From Roseibium algicola (lineage in GTDB: Bacteria; Pseudomonadota; Alphaproteobacteria; Rhizobiales; Stappiaceae): a stretch of 64,000 nucleotides of DNA. Of the stretch, positions 17,801 through 26,604 are shown piece by piece (positions within the stretch are counted from its first letter, which is position 1; every line of letters begins with the position of its first letter). Location of the stretch: NCBI RefSeq assembly GCF_001999245.1, contig NZ_CP019631.1, positions 343,153 to 407,152 on the forward strand, written 5' to 3'. The position numbers and the translations under genes are program-made. The notes under the pieces were generated by a model. That model was not told where the DNA came from. It did no database searches and saw nothing but the letters and a program-made list of their open reading frames with translations.

Positions 17801-18039
17801 CCGTTGCGACGATCTTTGCCGGGCTGATCCCGATCATGTACGGCGACGGTACGGGCTCGGAAATCATGCAGCGGATCGCGGCCCCCATGGTCGGTGGCAT
17901 GGCAACCGCCACCCTTCTGACCCTCTTCGTCATTCCCGCCATTTTCACGATCTGGAAGCGGCTTGCTCTCTCGCGGGTCAACCGTGAGCTGAGCACAGCC
18001 ACCCCGGACATCAAAGGTGCGGTGCAGCCGGCCGAATGA
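14854..18039 (+). CDS. cusA: CusA-type heavy-metal RND efflux pump
   Basis: A 1061-residue proton-driven inner-membrane transporter of the HME-RND family. It has the N-terminal helix (ANRVIMLAIAAMIAVAGIWA), the family motif PDLSDVQVIVRTPYAGQAPQ, two large periplasmic loops, and helix 4 with GGIAIAIGAMVDAAIVMIEA (the proton-relay Asp). The C-terminal repeat has GFIALAGVAVETAIVMLLYL. GTG 14854 overlaps the cusB stop; ATG 14857 is equally possible. With cusB and cusF it would remove Cu(I)/Ag(I) from the periplasm. The outer-membrane partner CusC is not in this window. Confidence 0.95.
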   Translation: MMIAEIIRASIANRVIMLAIAAMIAVAGIWAIRETPVDAIPDLSDVQVIVRTPYAGQAPQVVEDQVTFPIATAMLAVPGASDVRGFSFFGDSYVYIVFEDGTDLYWARTRVLEYLGQIAANLPEDVSPQLGPDATGVGWIYQYALIDRTGNHDLAQLRALQDWFLKYELQTVDGVSEVATIGGMVKQYQVVVDPNKLRAYDITLSQIRGAIQAANRETGGSVIEMGEAEFMVRSTGYVDELADLAKAPLMVNDRGAPLTLGDVADIRLGPEMRRGVGEFGGEGDAVGGVVILRWGGNALAAIKAVEARIGELRSSLPEGVEIVTTYDRSGVIERAIDNLQTKLTEEFIVVVLVCAAFLLHLRSSLVILFSLPLGIAAAFIIMKLQGVNANIMSLGGIAIAIGAMVDAAIVMIEAMHRRLEHEKLTADNRWRIVGECASEVGPALFFSLAIITVSFLPVFVLESQEGRLFKPLAFTKTYAMAAAAILSITLVPVLMGYFVRGRILAENKNPLNRIVIWLYRPFLDAAVAWPWATTILAGVLVASMWWPLQRIGTEFMPALNEGDFLYMPTLYPGVSIGKAREVLQQSDRLIATVPEVKTVHGKLGRADTATDPAPLTMIETTIQLKPRAEWREGMTMDRIRDELDQAVQIPGVTNVWIQPIKNRIDMLATGIKTPVGVKITGADLGVIEKIGIEVENAVAGIDGTASAYAERPVGGRFIEIDVDREAAARFMMSVRDIQDVVQTAIGGMQVSESVEGLERFPINLRYPQDWRNSPERLRELPVVTPSGAHIPLGALAEVSVVDGPGMIRSENARRTGFVFIDITGRDLGGYVDEARRTVAEKVQLPPGYSIAWSGQYEYIERMQERLKLVAPATLLIITLMLFMAFNRVIEVGIILAALPVALAGGVWFLWYLDFDMSVAVIVGFIALAGVAVETAIVMLLYLNLAWEKRKKLAAAEARSLTVVDVEEVVFEGALLRVRPKVMTVATIFAGLIPIMYGDGTGSEIMQRIAAPMVGGMATATLLTLFVIPAIFTIWKRLALSRVNRELSTATPDIKGAVQPAE

Positions 18040-18078
18040 TTTTGCAACTCACAAAAAAACCCAAGAAAGGCAACTGAA

Positions 18079-18423
18079 ATGAAGACCCTCATCCTCGCAG
18101 CATTCCTGTCCATGGCGGCCACTCCGGTCGTCCTTGCCCAGTCGTCGCATAGCGGCATGGATCATTCCAACATGCCCATGACCGCCGAACAGATGGACGG
18201 CGCGGTCCACGCCAATGCCGTCGTCAACTCCATCGGTGACGGCACGGCGAATGTCAGCCACGATCCGATTCCGGAAATCGGCTGGCCGGCCATGACGATG
18301 GATCTGCCCCTTCTGGAAGGCGCTCAGATGTCGGATGATCTCACCCCAGGTGACAGCGTGATCCTGATGCTGGTGAAAGGCGACGACGGCATGTATGCCA
18401 TCGGCGGAATGATGCCGAAGTAA
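18079..18423 (+). CDS. cusF: Periplasmic CusF-like copper-binding protein
   Basis: A 114-residue protein with a signal peptide (cut after VLAQ) and one CusF OB domain whose Cu(I)/Ag(I) ligands are all present: His61, Trp69, Met72, Met74 (SHDPIPEIGWPAMTMD). The linker before it is rich in Met/His (SSHSGMDHSNMPM). CusF hands metal to CusB. It is last in the cusBAF operon, followed by a hairpin. Its module is closest to the second module of the CusB fusion, which also keeps Trp. Confidence 0.92.
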   Translation: MKTLILAAFLSMAATPVVLAQSSHSGMDHSNMPMTAEQMDGAVHANAVVNSIGDGTANVSHDPIPEIGWPAMTMDLPLLEGAQMSDDLTPGDSVILMLVKGDDGMYAIGGMMPK

Positions 18424-18437
18424 GATTTCGGACAAAC

Positions 18438-18473
18438 GGCAGCAGCCCATGACACCTGCCTCGGGCTGCTGCC
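18438..18473 (+). terminator. Hairpin after cusF
   Basis: GGCAGCAGCCC (18438-18448) pairs perfectly with GGGCTGCTGCC (18463-18473) over a 14-nt loop, 15 bp behind the cusF stop. There is no T-run, so it may be a Rho-assisted end or a stabilising stem. The remaining bases to 18696 show no gene. Confidence 0.5.
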
Positions 18474-18696
18474 AATACCCTTCCAGTACCCTTCCGCCTT
18501 CCCCAAATAGGGGTTGGTGAAATACGCAATTCCGTTTTCCCCTGATGCCAGTTCAGAAGGCAACAAAGACATCGGGCTTGATAAGACTGGGACCAGAGCG
18601 ATCGTTCTCTTGTCCTGATTTTTCAGGCTCTCTTTAATGGCTTTGTTGTTTTCTCGTTTGACCGACGTTCAGGTCTTACCGGTTCAGGAAAACGAA

Positions 18697-19806
18697 ATGA
18701 AAAAGTCTTTGGGGCGGATTTTTGCCGCACATGGTTGGCGGGTGGCGGCGTTCGCGGTTGTTGCCTTTATTGCATTGTCTCCAGGTGCAGCCCGGGCAGA
18801 AAGCATGACGTTCGAAAACGTCTGCAAGGGCAACAACGCGGCATCCTGTTATGTGCGAGCCGAAGGGCAGATTACCGCGGAAACGCCCGCGCTCTTTTCC
18901 AGCTACCTGAAGAATGAGCATTCCGACGGCAACAAGGTTCTGCTGCACAGCCCCGGCGGTAGTCTGATTGCCGGCCTGGAACTGGGAGAGCTGATCCGTG
19001 CCAGGGGAATGGAGACGGAAATCGGCATCTGGAAGTCCGAGGGCACATTCGGGGACACGGTGGACGGCGGCTACTGCATGAGCGCCTGTTCCTACGCGTT
19101 CCTGGGGGGTGAAGTCAGACGTATTCCAGACGGCAACCGTCTGGGCTTCCACCAGTTCTACCTGTCCGGAGAGAGGGCTGGCCAGGTGCCGTCCAGCCAG
19201 GTGGACCAGGCACTGATGTCCGCGCAGGAATTGTCCAGCCGGATTGTACGTTACCTTCTGGAAATGGGAATCGATGCTCGCATCTTCGTTCTTGGCACGG
19301 GTGCGAAGCCGGACGACATGTTCGTTCCCGACGCGGCGCAGCTTGAGGAATTTGCCCTTGTCACGCCGGAAGGGTTCGGGGCGTTCTTTCTGGAGCCCTA
19401 CAAGCAGGGTCTGGTGGCAGCAAGCAAGCGCAAGAGCGCCACGCGCCTTTATGATCTCGCGAGCCAGTTTTCCAGCTATTGCCGCAAGAACAAGCCCTAC
19501 GTCCTGATCACGACCGATGGCGGTATACTGAACCCTGATAATCTGCCAACGACAAGCATAAACATGTTCTCAAAAGGACGTGGCATCACAGCGACAGCCA
19601 CCAAGGATATCCTTCGGGTTGTCGGTGACAGCAGCGTCGAGGTCGAAATCAACGACAAGGTTGTTGAGCTCCTGTCGGTTAGCGAGCGGATCGAGTTCAG
19701 CCTGTTTCTTGGAATGTCGTCCGGTGGCGAGGTGCGCGGGGCGATCGATCTGAGCGACATGGACCGCAAGATCATCGCCGCCAGCTTCCATTTTTGCATC
19801 GGCTAG
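18697..19806 (+). CDS. Secreted ClpP/crotonase-fold protein (COG3904-like)
   Basis: A 369-residue protein with a signal peptide (VAAFAVVAFIALSPGAARA). The N-terminal domain matches the ClpP/crotonase superfamily: LLHSPGGSLIAGLELGELIR is the SPGGS segment that forms the oxyanion region in ClpP/SppA proteases. GYCMSACSYAFLGGEVRRIP carries the Ser of the SAC..AFLGG motif, followed by GFHQFY with a His. Proteins of this type (COG3904) are periplasmic and of unknown substrate; a Ser-His protease function is plausible but not proven. The ATG at 18697 starts the signal peptide. The C-terminal 120 residues are unassigned. Flanks are unrelated. Confidence 0.75.
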   Translation: MKKSLGRIFAAHGWRVAAFAVVAFIALSPGAARAESMTFENVCKGNNAASCYVRAEGQITAETPALFSSYLKNEHSDGNKVLLHSPGGSLIAGLELGELIRARGMETEIGIWKSEGTFGDTVDGGYCMSACSYAFLGGEVRRIPDGNRLGFHQFYLSGERAGQVPSSQVDQALMSAQELSSRIVRYLLEMGIDARIFVLGTGAKPDDMFVPDAAQLEEFALVTPEGFGAFFLEPYKQGLVAASKRKSATRLYDLASQFSSYCRKNKPYVLITTDGGILNPDNLPTTSINMFSKGRGITATATKDILRVVGDSSVEVEINDKVVELLSVSERIEFSLFLGMSSGGEVRGAIDLSDMDRKIIAASFHFCIG

Positions 19807-20028
19807 GAGGGTGAGCCCGACAAGAGGGCTCATCACATAAACGCGACATTGTTGAACTGGCTTCAAGGTGTTGTTTTCAGCGCATTTTCGCCGAAATTTG
19901 CACGCCTGACGGTCGATCGGGAGTGGCTCAAAGGTGGAGAATGACTGGGTTTGGATAGAGACTGTTAACCTTATTTTCCTACATCTCTCCCAAAGGCGTT
20001 CAACCCGAAACACTAGTCTTCTTTGTCC

Positions 20029-22524
20029 ATGCGTATTTCCCGGAAGAATTTCTCACTTTCGAATTCGAACGATGCCGGCCAGCCAGCTTCAACCGATGAT
20101 TCCAGTCGGAAAGCGCAGGGCGAAAACCCGCTCGGGCAACCCGCCGCCACAGATGGTGAACGGGTGGCTGAGGCGCGCCGGTTGCCACATGTTGCAGGCA
20201 ATCCGCAGCAGCAGACAGGAGATGGAAACCGGGGGGTGGAAACCCCTTCGGACGAATCCTGCCAGAGCTATTTCTACCTTGCACCCAACGTTCGCTTCAC
20301 CCGGACGCCAGACCGCGGTTCAAAGCAGCGATCTGCACCGGTAGAAAACGCGAGCGAAGTCAGCGCCAGTGAAACTGTTTCCCCGGTCGAGGTAGAGCCC
20401 GTTGCGCAGCAGCCGCTGGTCACGCCAAACCCCTCCCCTGTTATGCCCGCAACCATGCCAGTTGCACAGGTGATTGGTCAGCCCGCCGATGGTGGGCCGG
20501 TGAATGTGCAGGCGCCTGCCAATGACGCGCATTCTTCCACGGCGCACCTTGGTTTCCTGTCCGATCACGCCTTCTTTGAATTCATGTCCGACGATGCCAT
20601 CAATCCTCAGCCGGCTGCAGAAGTGCCTGCGCAGAGGGTCGCGGAGCCGGTACGAGCCGTGAGGACGGCTTACGAGGAGGTGCCCGTCGCGGGACAGGGG
20701 GCGCGGCCACCGGAGGGAATCGTGTCGCTGTACAAGGTCGTGGAATGCAACGGTTCTGCATCCCCCACGCCTGCGCCTTCGTCTTCCAGACCGATTGCCG
20801 CAAGGCCAGCAAACCCGTCTCCGCAGCCTACCGGCCAAAGGCCGGCAGCACAGCAAAACCCGGAAGGCAATCAGGACGCTACCGGTCGGGCAAGAGTGTC
20901 GATTTCGATGCCAAGCCCCACACCCCGGTCCTTGTCCTCCAGCACGCAGGCTCTGCCGCCGATCGGAGCGGGATCGGGTCAACAATCGCTGTTCGGCGGC
21001 TACGAGTTTCCGTCAGGCGATCTGCTGCAACTGCCGCAGGATGGTCCGGGCTTCCAGATGACGCAGGAGCAACTGGAACGGAATGCGGGGCTTCTGGAAA
21101 GCGTTCTGGAAGACTTCAAGGTGCGCGGCGAGATCATCCACGTGCGCCCCGGGCCTGTGGTCACCCTTTACGAGTTCGAACCGGCCCCGGGCATCAAGTC
21201 CTCACGCATCGTCAACCTCGCCGATGACATTGCCCGTTCCATGTCGGCCATCTCCGCTCGTGTTGCGGTCGTTCCGGGCCGGAACGTCATCGGGATCGAG
21301 CTGCCGAATACGGAACGCGAAACCGTCTACTTCCGCGAATTGATCGATTCGACCAACTTCCGCGCGACCAGCTGCAAGCTTGCGCTTAGCCTCGGCAAGA
21401 CGATTGGCGGGGAACCGGTTGTTGCCGATCTTGCGAAGATGCCGCATCTGCTGGTCGCCGGAACGACCGGCTCGGGCAAGTCGGTTGCCATCAACACGAT
21501 GATCCTGTCGCTGCTCTACCGCCTGAAGCCGGAAGAGTGCCGCTTGATCATGGTAGATCCGAAGATGCTGGAACTGTCCATCTACGACGACATTCCGCAC
21601 CTGCTGACGCCTGTCGTCACCGATCCGAAAAAGGCCGTGACAGCTCTCAAATGGGCCGTGCGCGAAATGGAGGATCGCTACAGGAAGATGGCACGGCTTG
21701 GCGTGCGCAATATCAACGGTTTCAACCAGCGTGCCGCCGCTGCAAGTCAGAAGGGCGAACCGGTTATCGTGTCCGTGCAAACCGGTTTCGACCGCGATAC
21801 GGGGGAACCGGTCTACGAGCAGCAGGAAATGGACCTCGCTCCGATGCCGTACATCGTCATCATCGTTGACGAGATGGCGGATCTGATGATGGTCGCCGGC
21901 AAGGAGATCGAAGGCGCTATCCAGCGTCTGGCGCAGATGGCCCGTGCCGCAGGCATTCATCTCATCATGGCGACACAGCGTCCTTCGGTCGACGTGATCA
22001 CCGGCACGATCAAGGCAAACTTCCCGACCCGGATTTCCTTCCAGGTCACCTCGAAGATCGACAGTCGCACGATCCTCGGCGAGCAGGGTGCGGAACAGCT
22101 GCTCGGCATGGGCGACATGCTGCATATGTCGGGTGGCGGACGTATCAACCGTGTCCATGGCGCCTTCGTCTCGGACGAGGAAGTCGAACAGGTTGTCGCC
22201 CACCTGAAAAGCCAGGGCCGGCCCGCGTACCTTGAAACCGTGACCGCGGAAGAAGAGGAAGAGCTGGAAGAAGAGGAAGCTGTCTTCGACAAGGGTGCCA
22301 TCGCGTCCGAAGACGGTGATGACCTCTACGACAAGGCGGTGAAGATCGTCCTGCGCGACAAGCGCTGCTCAACCTCGTATATCCAGCGCCGCCTCGGCAT
22401 CGGGTACAACCGTGCGGCTACCCTGGTCGAGAAAATGGAAAACGAAGGCCTTGTCGGTGCGCCCAACCACGTCGGGAAGCGCGAGATCCTGGCCGGCAAG
22501 AGAGAGCAGCCGAGCGAAGAATAG
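20029..22524 (+). CDS. FtsK/SpoIIIE-family DNA translocase without N-terminal membrane domain
   Basis: About 831 residues. The first about 330 are a disordered Pro/Gln/Ala-rich linker. Then comes a complete FtsK motor: the alpha domain ([20 protein letters not shown]), Walker A with Lys484 (GTTGSGKSV), and Walker B ([14 protein letters not shown]). [17 protein letters not shown] follows. After an acidic segment comes the gamma winged helix ([19 protein letters not shown]), which reads KOPS in FtsK. The four membrane helices of FtsK are missing: an in-frame TAG at 20014-20016 precedes the start and only 220 bp separate it from the previous gene. ATG 20029 has no clear ribosome site; TTG 20023 is possible. 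A canonical ftsK is expected elsewhere in the genome. Confidence 0.9.
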   Translation: MRISRKNFSLSNSNDAGQPASTDDSSRKAQGENPLGQPAATDGERVAEARRLPHVAGNPQQQTGDGNRGVETPSDESCQSYFYLAPNVRFTRTPDRGSKQRSAPVENASEVSASETVSPVEVEPVAQQPLVTPNPSPVMPATMPVAQVIGQPADGGPVNVQAPANDAHSSTAHLGFLSDHAFFEFMSDDAINPQPAAEVPAQRVAEPVRAVRTAYEEVPVAGQGARPPEGIVSLYKVVECNGSASPTPAPSSSRPIAARPANPSPQPTGQRPAAQQNPEGNQDATGRARVSISMPSPTPRSLSSSTQALPPIGAGSGQQSLFGGYEFPSGDLLQLPQDGPGFQMTQEQLERNAGLLESVLEDFKVRGEIIHVRPGPVVTLYEFEPAPGIKSSRIVNLADDIARSMSAISARVAVVPGRNVIGIELPNTERETVYFRELIDSTNFRATSCKLALSLGKTIGGEPVVADLAKMPHLLVAGTTGSGKSVAINTMILSLLYRLKPEECRLIMVDPKMLELSIYDDIPHLLTPVVTDPKKAVTALKWAVREMEDRYRKMARLGVRNINGFNQRAAAASQKGEPVIVSVQTGFDRDTGEPVYEQQEMDLAPMPYIVIIVDEMADLMMVAGKEIEGAIQRLAQMARAAGIHLIMATQRPSVDVITGTIKANFPTRISFQVTSKIDSRTILGEQGAEQLLGMGDMLHMSGGGRINRVHGAFVSDEEVEQVVAHLKSQGRPAYLETVTAEEEEELEEEEAVFDKGAIASEDGDDLYDKAVKIVLRDKRCSTSYIQRRLGIGYNRAATLVEKMENEGLVGAPNHVGKREILAGKREQPSEE

Positions 22525-22551
22525 ATACGCAGTACGATTGGCGATGTCGAT

Positions 22552-23118
22552 CTAGTGCTGCGTCTCCTGGTGCCTGGAAAGACAATCCAGAATGAAATCC
22601 GCTCGCTTCTCGACATCCGTCTTCGGCAAGATGATTTTCTCGTAGCCAAGTTGGCCGTAGGCATCGAGCAATCGCTGGTATTCTCCGATAGCTTCATCCA
22701 GACCGTGCTGCCGGTCGGCGTCTATGGCGTAAATCTCCGGCCAGGGCGGTGTCAGGAATACCTGAAAATGAAATCGGCTCGTTCTGCCGAGGGTGTCTTT
22801 TACGGCCACGCCGGTCGCGAATTCCAGGGCAACAGCTGCGTCGATCAGACCCCGGTCGAAGAAGACCCATCCTTCAGCGCTGTTCAATCGCTCCCTGTCA
22901 CGGAATGACATGTCGATCGCTCTTCTGGCGAAGGCTTCGAGATTGACCCAGGGAAGCGCCCTCCCCTCAGCTTGTTGCTCTTCGGCGACGATCCTCCTGC
23001 CGGGTTCCGGCACGGTTTCGAAACCCCGTCGTTCCAGTTCCGCCAAAAGCGTTGACTTTCCGCCACCCGAACATCCGGACAGGATGACGTGCCGGCGGTA
23101 GGTATCGTTTGGCATCAT
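22552..23118 (-). CDS. P-loop ATPase/kinase-like protein (AAA_28 type)
   Basis: A 188-residue cytoplasmic protein. The Walker A motif is GCSGGGKST near residue 15 (HVILSGCSGGGKSTLLAEL). Then come EPGRRIVAEEQ and a DRGLIDA segment that acts like a Walker B/lid in nucleotide-kinase-like proteins, plus FLTPPWPEIYAIDADR. This layout matches the AAA_28 family of small ATPases of unknown substrate. Start at 23118 (tandem ATG) with GGAAATC upstream; the longer frame to 23244 is unlikely. It is convergent with the FtsK gene, 27 bp apart. Confidence 0.8.
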   Translation of the reverse strand: MMPNDTYRRHVILSGCSGGGKSTLLAELERRGFETVPEPGRRIVAEEQQAEGRALPWVNLEAFARRAIDMSFRDRERLNSAEGWVFFDRGLIDAAVALEFATGVAVKDTLGRTSRFHFQVFLTPPWPEIYAIDADRQHGLDEAIGEYQRLLDAYGQLGYEKIILPKTDVEKRADFILDCLSRHQETQH

Positions 23119-23200
23119 GATTTCCTTATCAGATGCGGGCATCTGGACTGTCAGGCGACACCCTTTGTTGGAGAGCGTCGCCATCACGGCAAAAGCTACG

Positions 23201-24040
23201 TTAAGCCTTGCCCACGTTTTGCCGCTGGACGCCAAGTCCTTCAATGCCCAGCTCGATCACCTCTCCGCCCTTCAGATAGATTGGTGGTTTCTGTCCCATG
23301 CCGACGCCCGGAGGCGTGCCGGTGGAAATGATGTCGCCCGGCTGAAGGCTCATGAACCGGCTGACATAGCTGACCAGGTGGGCGACACCGAAGACCATGG
23401 TCTCCGTCGACCCGTCCTGATAGCGCTTGCCGTCGACTTCCAGCCACATCTTCAGGTTCTGCGGATCGGAAACCTCGTCCCGGGTCACCAGCCAGGGTCC
23501 CGTCGGGCCGAAGGTGTCGCAGCCCTTGCCCTTGTCCCAGGTGCCACCGCGTTCGATCTGGAATTCGCGTTCGGAAACATCGTTGATGACGCAATATCCC
23601 GCGACGTGGTCAAGGGCTTCTGCTTCCTCGATGTAGCTGCCGCCCTTGCCGATCACGACACCAAGTTCGACTTCCCAGTCGGTCTTGACCGATCCGCGCG
23701 GGATCTTCACGTCGTCATTGGGGCCGCAGATTGCGCTTGTCGCCTTCAGGAAGATCACCGGTTCCTTGGGCACTTCCGCACCGGTTTCGGCGGCATGGTC
23801 GGAATAGTTGAGGCCGATGCAGATGAACTTGCCGACATGACCCACGCAGGGACCGATACGGCCTTCCTCGAGCAACGGCAGGGTGGCCGGATCGACGGAT
23901 GCGATTTTCGCCAGCCCGTCCGGCGTCAGCGTGTCGCCGGCAATGTCGGAAACGAGAGCGGAGAGATCCCGCGGCCGGTTATCACTGTCCAGAATGGCGG
24001 GCTTTTCCCGTCCGGCGTCTCCAATGCGGAGAAGTTTCAT
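23201..24040 (-). CDS. Fumarylacetoacetate hydrolase-family enzyme, probable 2,4-diketo-3-deoxy-L-fuconate hydrolase
   Basis: A 279-residue protein. The N-terminal lobe is small, and the FAH fold starts near KFICIGLNYSDHAAE. Metal ligands are expected in TDWEVELGVVIGKGG (the Glu pair) and in the following segment with NDVSEREFQ. The end has DIISTGTPPGVGMG, a signature of the family. In L-fucose oxidation this family splits 2,4-diketo-3-deoxy-L-fuconate into pyruvate and L-lactate. It is the last gene of the sugar operon, next to an L-fuconate-type dehydratase and an SDR, which supports that role over ureidoglycolate lyase or fumarylpyruvate hydrolase. Confidence 0.85.
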   Translation of the reverse strand: MKLLRIGDAGREKPAILDSDNRPRDLSALVSDIAGDTLTPDGLAKIASVDPATLPLLEEGRIGPCVGHVGKFICIGLNYSDHAAETGAEVPKEPVIFLKATSAICGPNDDVKIPRGSVKTDWEVELGVVIGKGGSYIEEAEALDHVAGYCVINDVSEREFQIERGGTWDKGKGCDTFGPTGPWLVTRDEVSDPQNLKMWLEVDGKRYQDGSTETMVFGVAHLVSYVSRFMSLQPGDIISTGTPPGVGMGQKPPIYLKGGEVIELGIEGLGVQRQNVGKA

Positions 24041-24076
24041 GGGGTTATCCTTGGTTTTGATGTGTGGCTTGTGACA

Positions 24077-25372
24077 TCAGGCGGCGCCTGCGCTACCGTC
24101 TCGAAAGATGTGATGTTCGATGGAGGCCGGTTTCATCTCCACGGAAAAGCCCGGCATCTGCGGCGGCATATAGGCGGCATTGCGGATGGTGCAGGGGTCG
24201 ACGAAATGTTCGTGGAGATGATCGACATATTCGATCACGCGCCCTTCCCTGGTTCCGGAAACCGCAACGAAGTCGATCATCGACAGATGCTGCACATACT
24301 CGCAAAGACCGACGCCGCCGGCATGCGGCCAGACGGGAGTGCCGAATTTGGCTGCCATCAGCAGAACGCTGAGAACCTCGTTGAGACCGCCCATCCGGCA
24401 GGCGTCGATCTGCACGATGTCGATGGCACCGCCTGCAATCATCTGCTTGAAGACGATCCGGTTCTGGCACATTTCACCGGTTGCCACCTTCACCGGCGCC
24501 ACCGCTTCGCGGATCGCGCGATGGCCGGCGATGTCATCCGGGCTGGTTGGTTCTTCGATGAAGTAGGGTTTGGCAAACGCGAGTTGTTGTACCCAGTCGA
24601 TGGCCTGTCCGACGTCCCACACCTGGTTGGCATCGATCATGAGGAACCGGTCGGGCCCGAGCTCCTCCCGGGCGATCCTCAGCCGGCGGATGTCATCGGC
24701 GAGATCGCGCCCGACCTTGAGTTTTACGTGGGTATACCCAGCCTCGACCGCTTCCCGGCACAGCCGGCGCAGCTTGTCGTCGGGATAGCCGAGCCAGCCC
24801 GCCGAGGTGGTATAACAGGGATAGCCATGTGCTTCGAGCTGCGCGATCCGTTCCGCCTTGCCCGGTTCCGCCGCTTTCAGGATGGCAAGTGCCTCTTCCG
24901 GCGTGATCGCATCGGTCAGGTAGCGGAAATCAATAATGGAAACGATCTCTTCCGGGCTCATGTCCGCGACAAGACGCCAGACCGGTTTGCCGGCCTGTTT
25001 GGCCAAAAGGTCCCAGACGGCATTGACGACGGCGCCGGTGGCGAGATGCATGGCGCCCTTGTCCGGTCCGATCCAGCGCAACTGGCTGTCCGAGGTCACG
25101 TGACGCCAGAAGCGGCCGGGGTTTTCGGAGATCCAGGCAAGATCAAGCCCTGTCACCAGGTGGCGCATGGCCTCGATTGCGGCAACACAGATGTCATTCC
25201 CGCGCCCGATAGTGAAGGTCAGGCCATGTCCTTCAAGGCCATCGTCGTCGGTTTGAAGAACGACATAGGCCGCGGAATAGTCCGGATCGGGGTTCATGGC
25301 GTCCGAACCGTCAAGGGTTTCGGACGTCGGAAAGCGGAGATCGTACGTCTTCAGACCGGTGATTGTCGTCAC
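24077..25372 (-). CDS. L-fuconate dehydratase (enolase superfamily)
   Basis: A 431-residue enzyme that would convert L-fuconate to 2-keto-3-deoxy-L-fuconate. The N-terminal capping domain has the DGSDAMNPDPDYSAAYVVL segment shared by fuconate dehydratases. The barrel carries the KLKVG base motif (VKLKVGRDL), Mg2+ ligands in LMIDANQ, IEEP and GEMCQN, and the His of FGTPVWPHAGGVGLCEY near the C-terminus. The length equals that of known L-fuconate dehydratases. It sits between the FAH enzyme and the SDR that act next in the pathway. Confidence 0.9.
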   Translation of the reverse strand: MTTITGLKTYDLRFPTSETLDGSDAMNPDPDYSAAYVVLQTDDDGLEGHGLTFTIGRGNDICVAAIEAMRHLVTGLDLAWISENPGRFWRHVTSDSQLRWIGPDKGAMHLATGAVVNAVWDLLAKQAGKPVWRLVADMSPEEIVSIIDFRYLTDAITPEEALAILKAAEPGKAERIAQLEAHGYPCYTTSAGWLGYPDDKLRRLCREAVEAGYTHVKLKVGRDLADDIRRLRIAREELGPDRFLMIDANQVWDVGQAIDWVQQLAFAKPYFIEEPTSPDDIAGHRAIREAVAPVKVATGEMCQNRIVFKQMIAGGAIDIVQIDACRMGGLNEVLSVLLMAAKFGTPVWPHAGGVGLCEYVQHLSMIDFVAVSGTREGRVIEYVDHLHEHFVDPCTIRNAAYMPPQMPGFSVEMKPASIEHHIFRDGSAGAA

Positions 25373-25395
25373 GGGTTCACGTCCTCAATGAAATG

Positions 25396-26130
25396 TCAGA
25401 TGGTCCAGCCGCCGTCGATGGCATAGGCCTGCCCGGTGGTATAGGTCGCGTTGGCAAGATGAACCGCGAGATCAGCGATCTCTTCCGGCGTACCGATCCT
25501 GCCGATCGGCTGGCGTGCGATGAAGGCGGCCCGGGCGGCTTCATAGTCGCCCTGGGCGCGCAGGCGGTCCTGCAGCGAAGGGCTTTCCACCGTGCCCGGG
25601 CAGATCGCGTTGCAACGGATGTTCTGCGCCACAAAATCGGCGGCAACCGCCTTGGTGAGGCCGATCACAGCCGCTTTCGTGGTGGTGTAGACGAAGCGGT
25701 TCGGCACGCCTTTCATGGAACTTGCAACGGATGCCATGTTGATGATGGCGCCGCCTCCCCGTTCCAGCATTGCAGGCAGCACGGCCCGAATGGTCCGGAT
25801 CATGGAGCGCACGTTGAGGTCGACCGCAAAGTCGAAGTCCTCGTCTTTCATGTCAAGGATCGAGCCTGCATGAACGAAACCCGCCCCGTTGAAGAGGACG
25901 TCCACCGGGCCGGTTTCGGCAACGACTGTCTGTACGTCCATATCCTTCAAAACGTCGAGGTGACGGGTTTCGATCCCTGCTGATCCTTCGAGTTCGGAAA
26001 GGGCCGTTTCGTTGATGTCCGTTGCCACAACCTTCGCGCCCCTGGCGGCAAAGGCGAGCGCCGTCGCGCGTCCGATCCCCTGTCCCGCGGCTGTCACCAG
26101 AACGGTCTTGTCCTTCACCCAGTCTGTCAT
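25396..26130 (-). CDS. SDR, probable 2-keto-3-deoxy-L-fuconate dehydrogenase
   Basis: A 244-residue short-chain dehydrogenase. The cofactor motif is TAAGQGIGRA, Asp after KVVATDINE favours NAD+, and the catalytic set is Ser in NMASVASSM with YTTTK. The sequence resembles the DHRS6-like SDRs that include 2-keto-3-deoxy-L-fuconate 4-dehydrogenase. It would feed the FAH-type hydrolase two genes downstream. An alternative is L-fucose 1-dehydrogenase, which is also an SDR in some bacteria, though the Gfo/Idh/MocA protein in the same operon is another candidate for that step. Confidence 0.87.
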   Translation of the reverse strand: MTDWVKDKTVLVTAAGQGIGRATALAFAARGAKVVATDINETALSELEGSAGIETRHLDVLKDMDVQTVVAETGPVDVLFNGAGFVHAGSILDMKDEDFDFAVDLNVRSMIRTIRAVLPAMLERGGGAIINMASVASSMKGVPNRFVYTTTKAAVIGLTKAVAADFVAQNIRCNAICPGTVESPSLQDRLRAQGDYEAARAAFIARQPIGRIGTPEEIADLAVHLANATYTTGQAYAIDGGWTI

Positions 26131-26148
26131 GTCGGCTCCATCTGCCCC

Positions 26149-26601
26149 TTAGGCGGGCTTGTTCTTTCGTTCAACGATGTGGATGTGATCGGCGACGAGA
26201 ACCACTTCGTCGCTTTGATTGAGAACTTCCGTCCGCTCGACCACGCGGCCGAATGCCGGGCGTTTCGGGTCATCGTCCTTGGCAACGATGGTCACGCGCG
26301 AACGGATGGTGTCTCCGATGAAAACCGGCTTCACGAAGCGCATCCGGTCGTAGCCATAGGAGAAGGCAACCGGGTTTATGACGCTGGCGGTCAGGCCGAC
26401 GCCGATGGCGAACACCATGGTGCCGTGGGCAATCCGCTGGCCGAAGGGCTGGGTCTTCATGAACTCTGCGTCCATGTGATGCGGAAAGAAGTCTCCGGTA
26501 TGGCCTGCGTGGACCACGAAGTCGGTTTCGGTAATCGTGCGGCCATAGGTGATGCGCTCATGGCCGAGCTCATAGTCTTCGAAATAGGTCGTTTGTTCCA
26601 T
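26149..26601 (-). CDS. MaoC-family (R)-hydratase-like protein
   Basis: A 150-residue hot-dog-fold protein. [19 protein letters not shown] holds the Asp-x-His type hydratase motif region ([10 protein letters not shown]), followed by [19 protein letters not shown] and [20 protein letters not shown]. It lies in the middle of the deoxy-sugar operon, 18 bases before the SDR. MaoC enzymes hydrate enoyl-CoA or related CoA esters, which the L-fucose route does not use, so its substrate is unclear. A second MaoC protein with the same AFSYGYD motif lies at 37658. Confidence 0.85.
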   Translation of the reverse strand: MEQTTYFEDYELGHERITYGRTITETDFVVHAGHTGDFFPHHMDAEFMKTQPFGQRIAHGTMVFAIGVGLTASVINPVAFSYGYDRMRFVKPVFIGDTIRSRVTIVAKDDDPKRPAFGRVVERTEVLNQSDEVVLVADHIHIVERKNKPA

Positions 26602-26604
26602 GAC

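Noticed and set aside
23117..25426. A 769-codon open frame on the plus strand across the FAH and dehydratase genes
   Set aside because: It spans two clear minus-strand genes with family motifs and has none itself.
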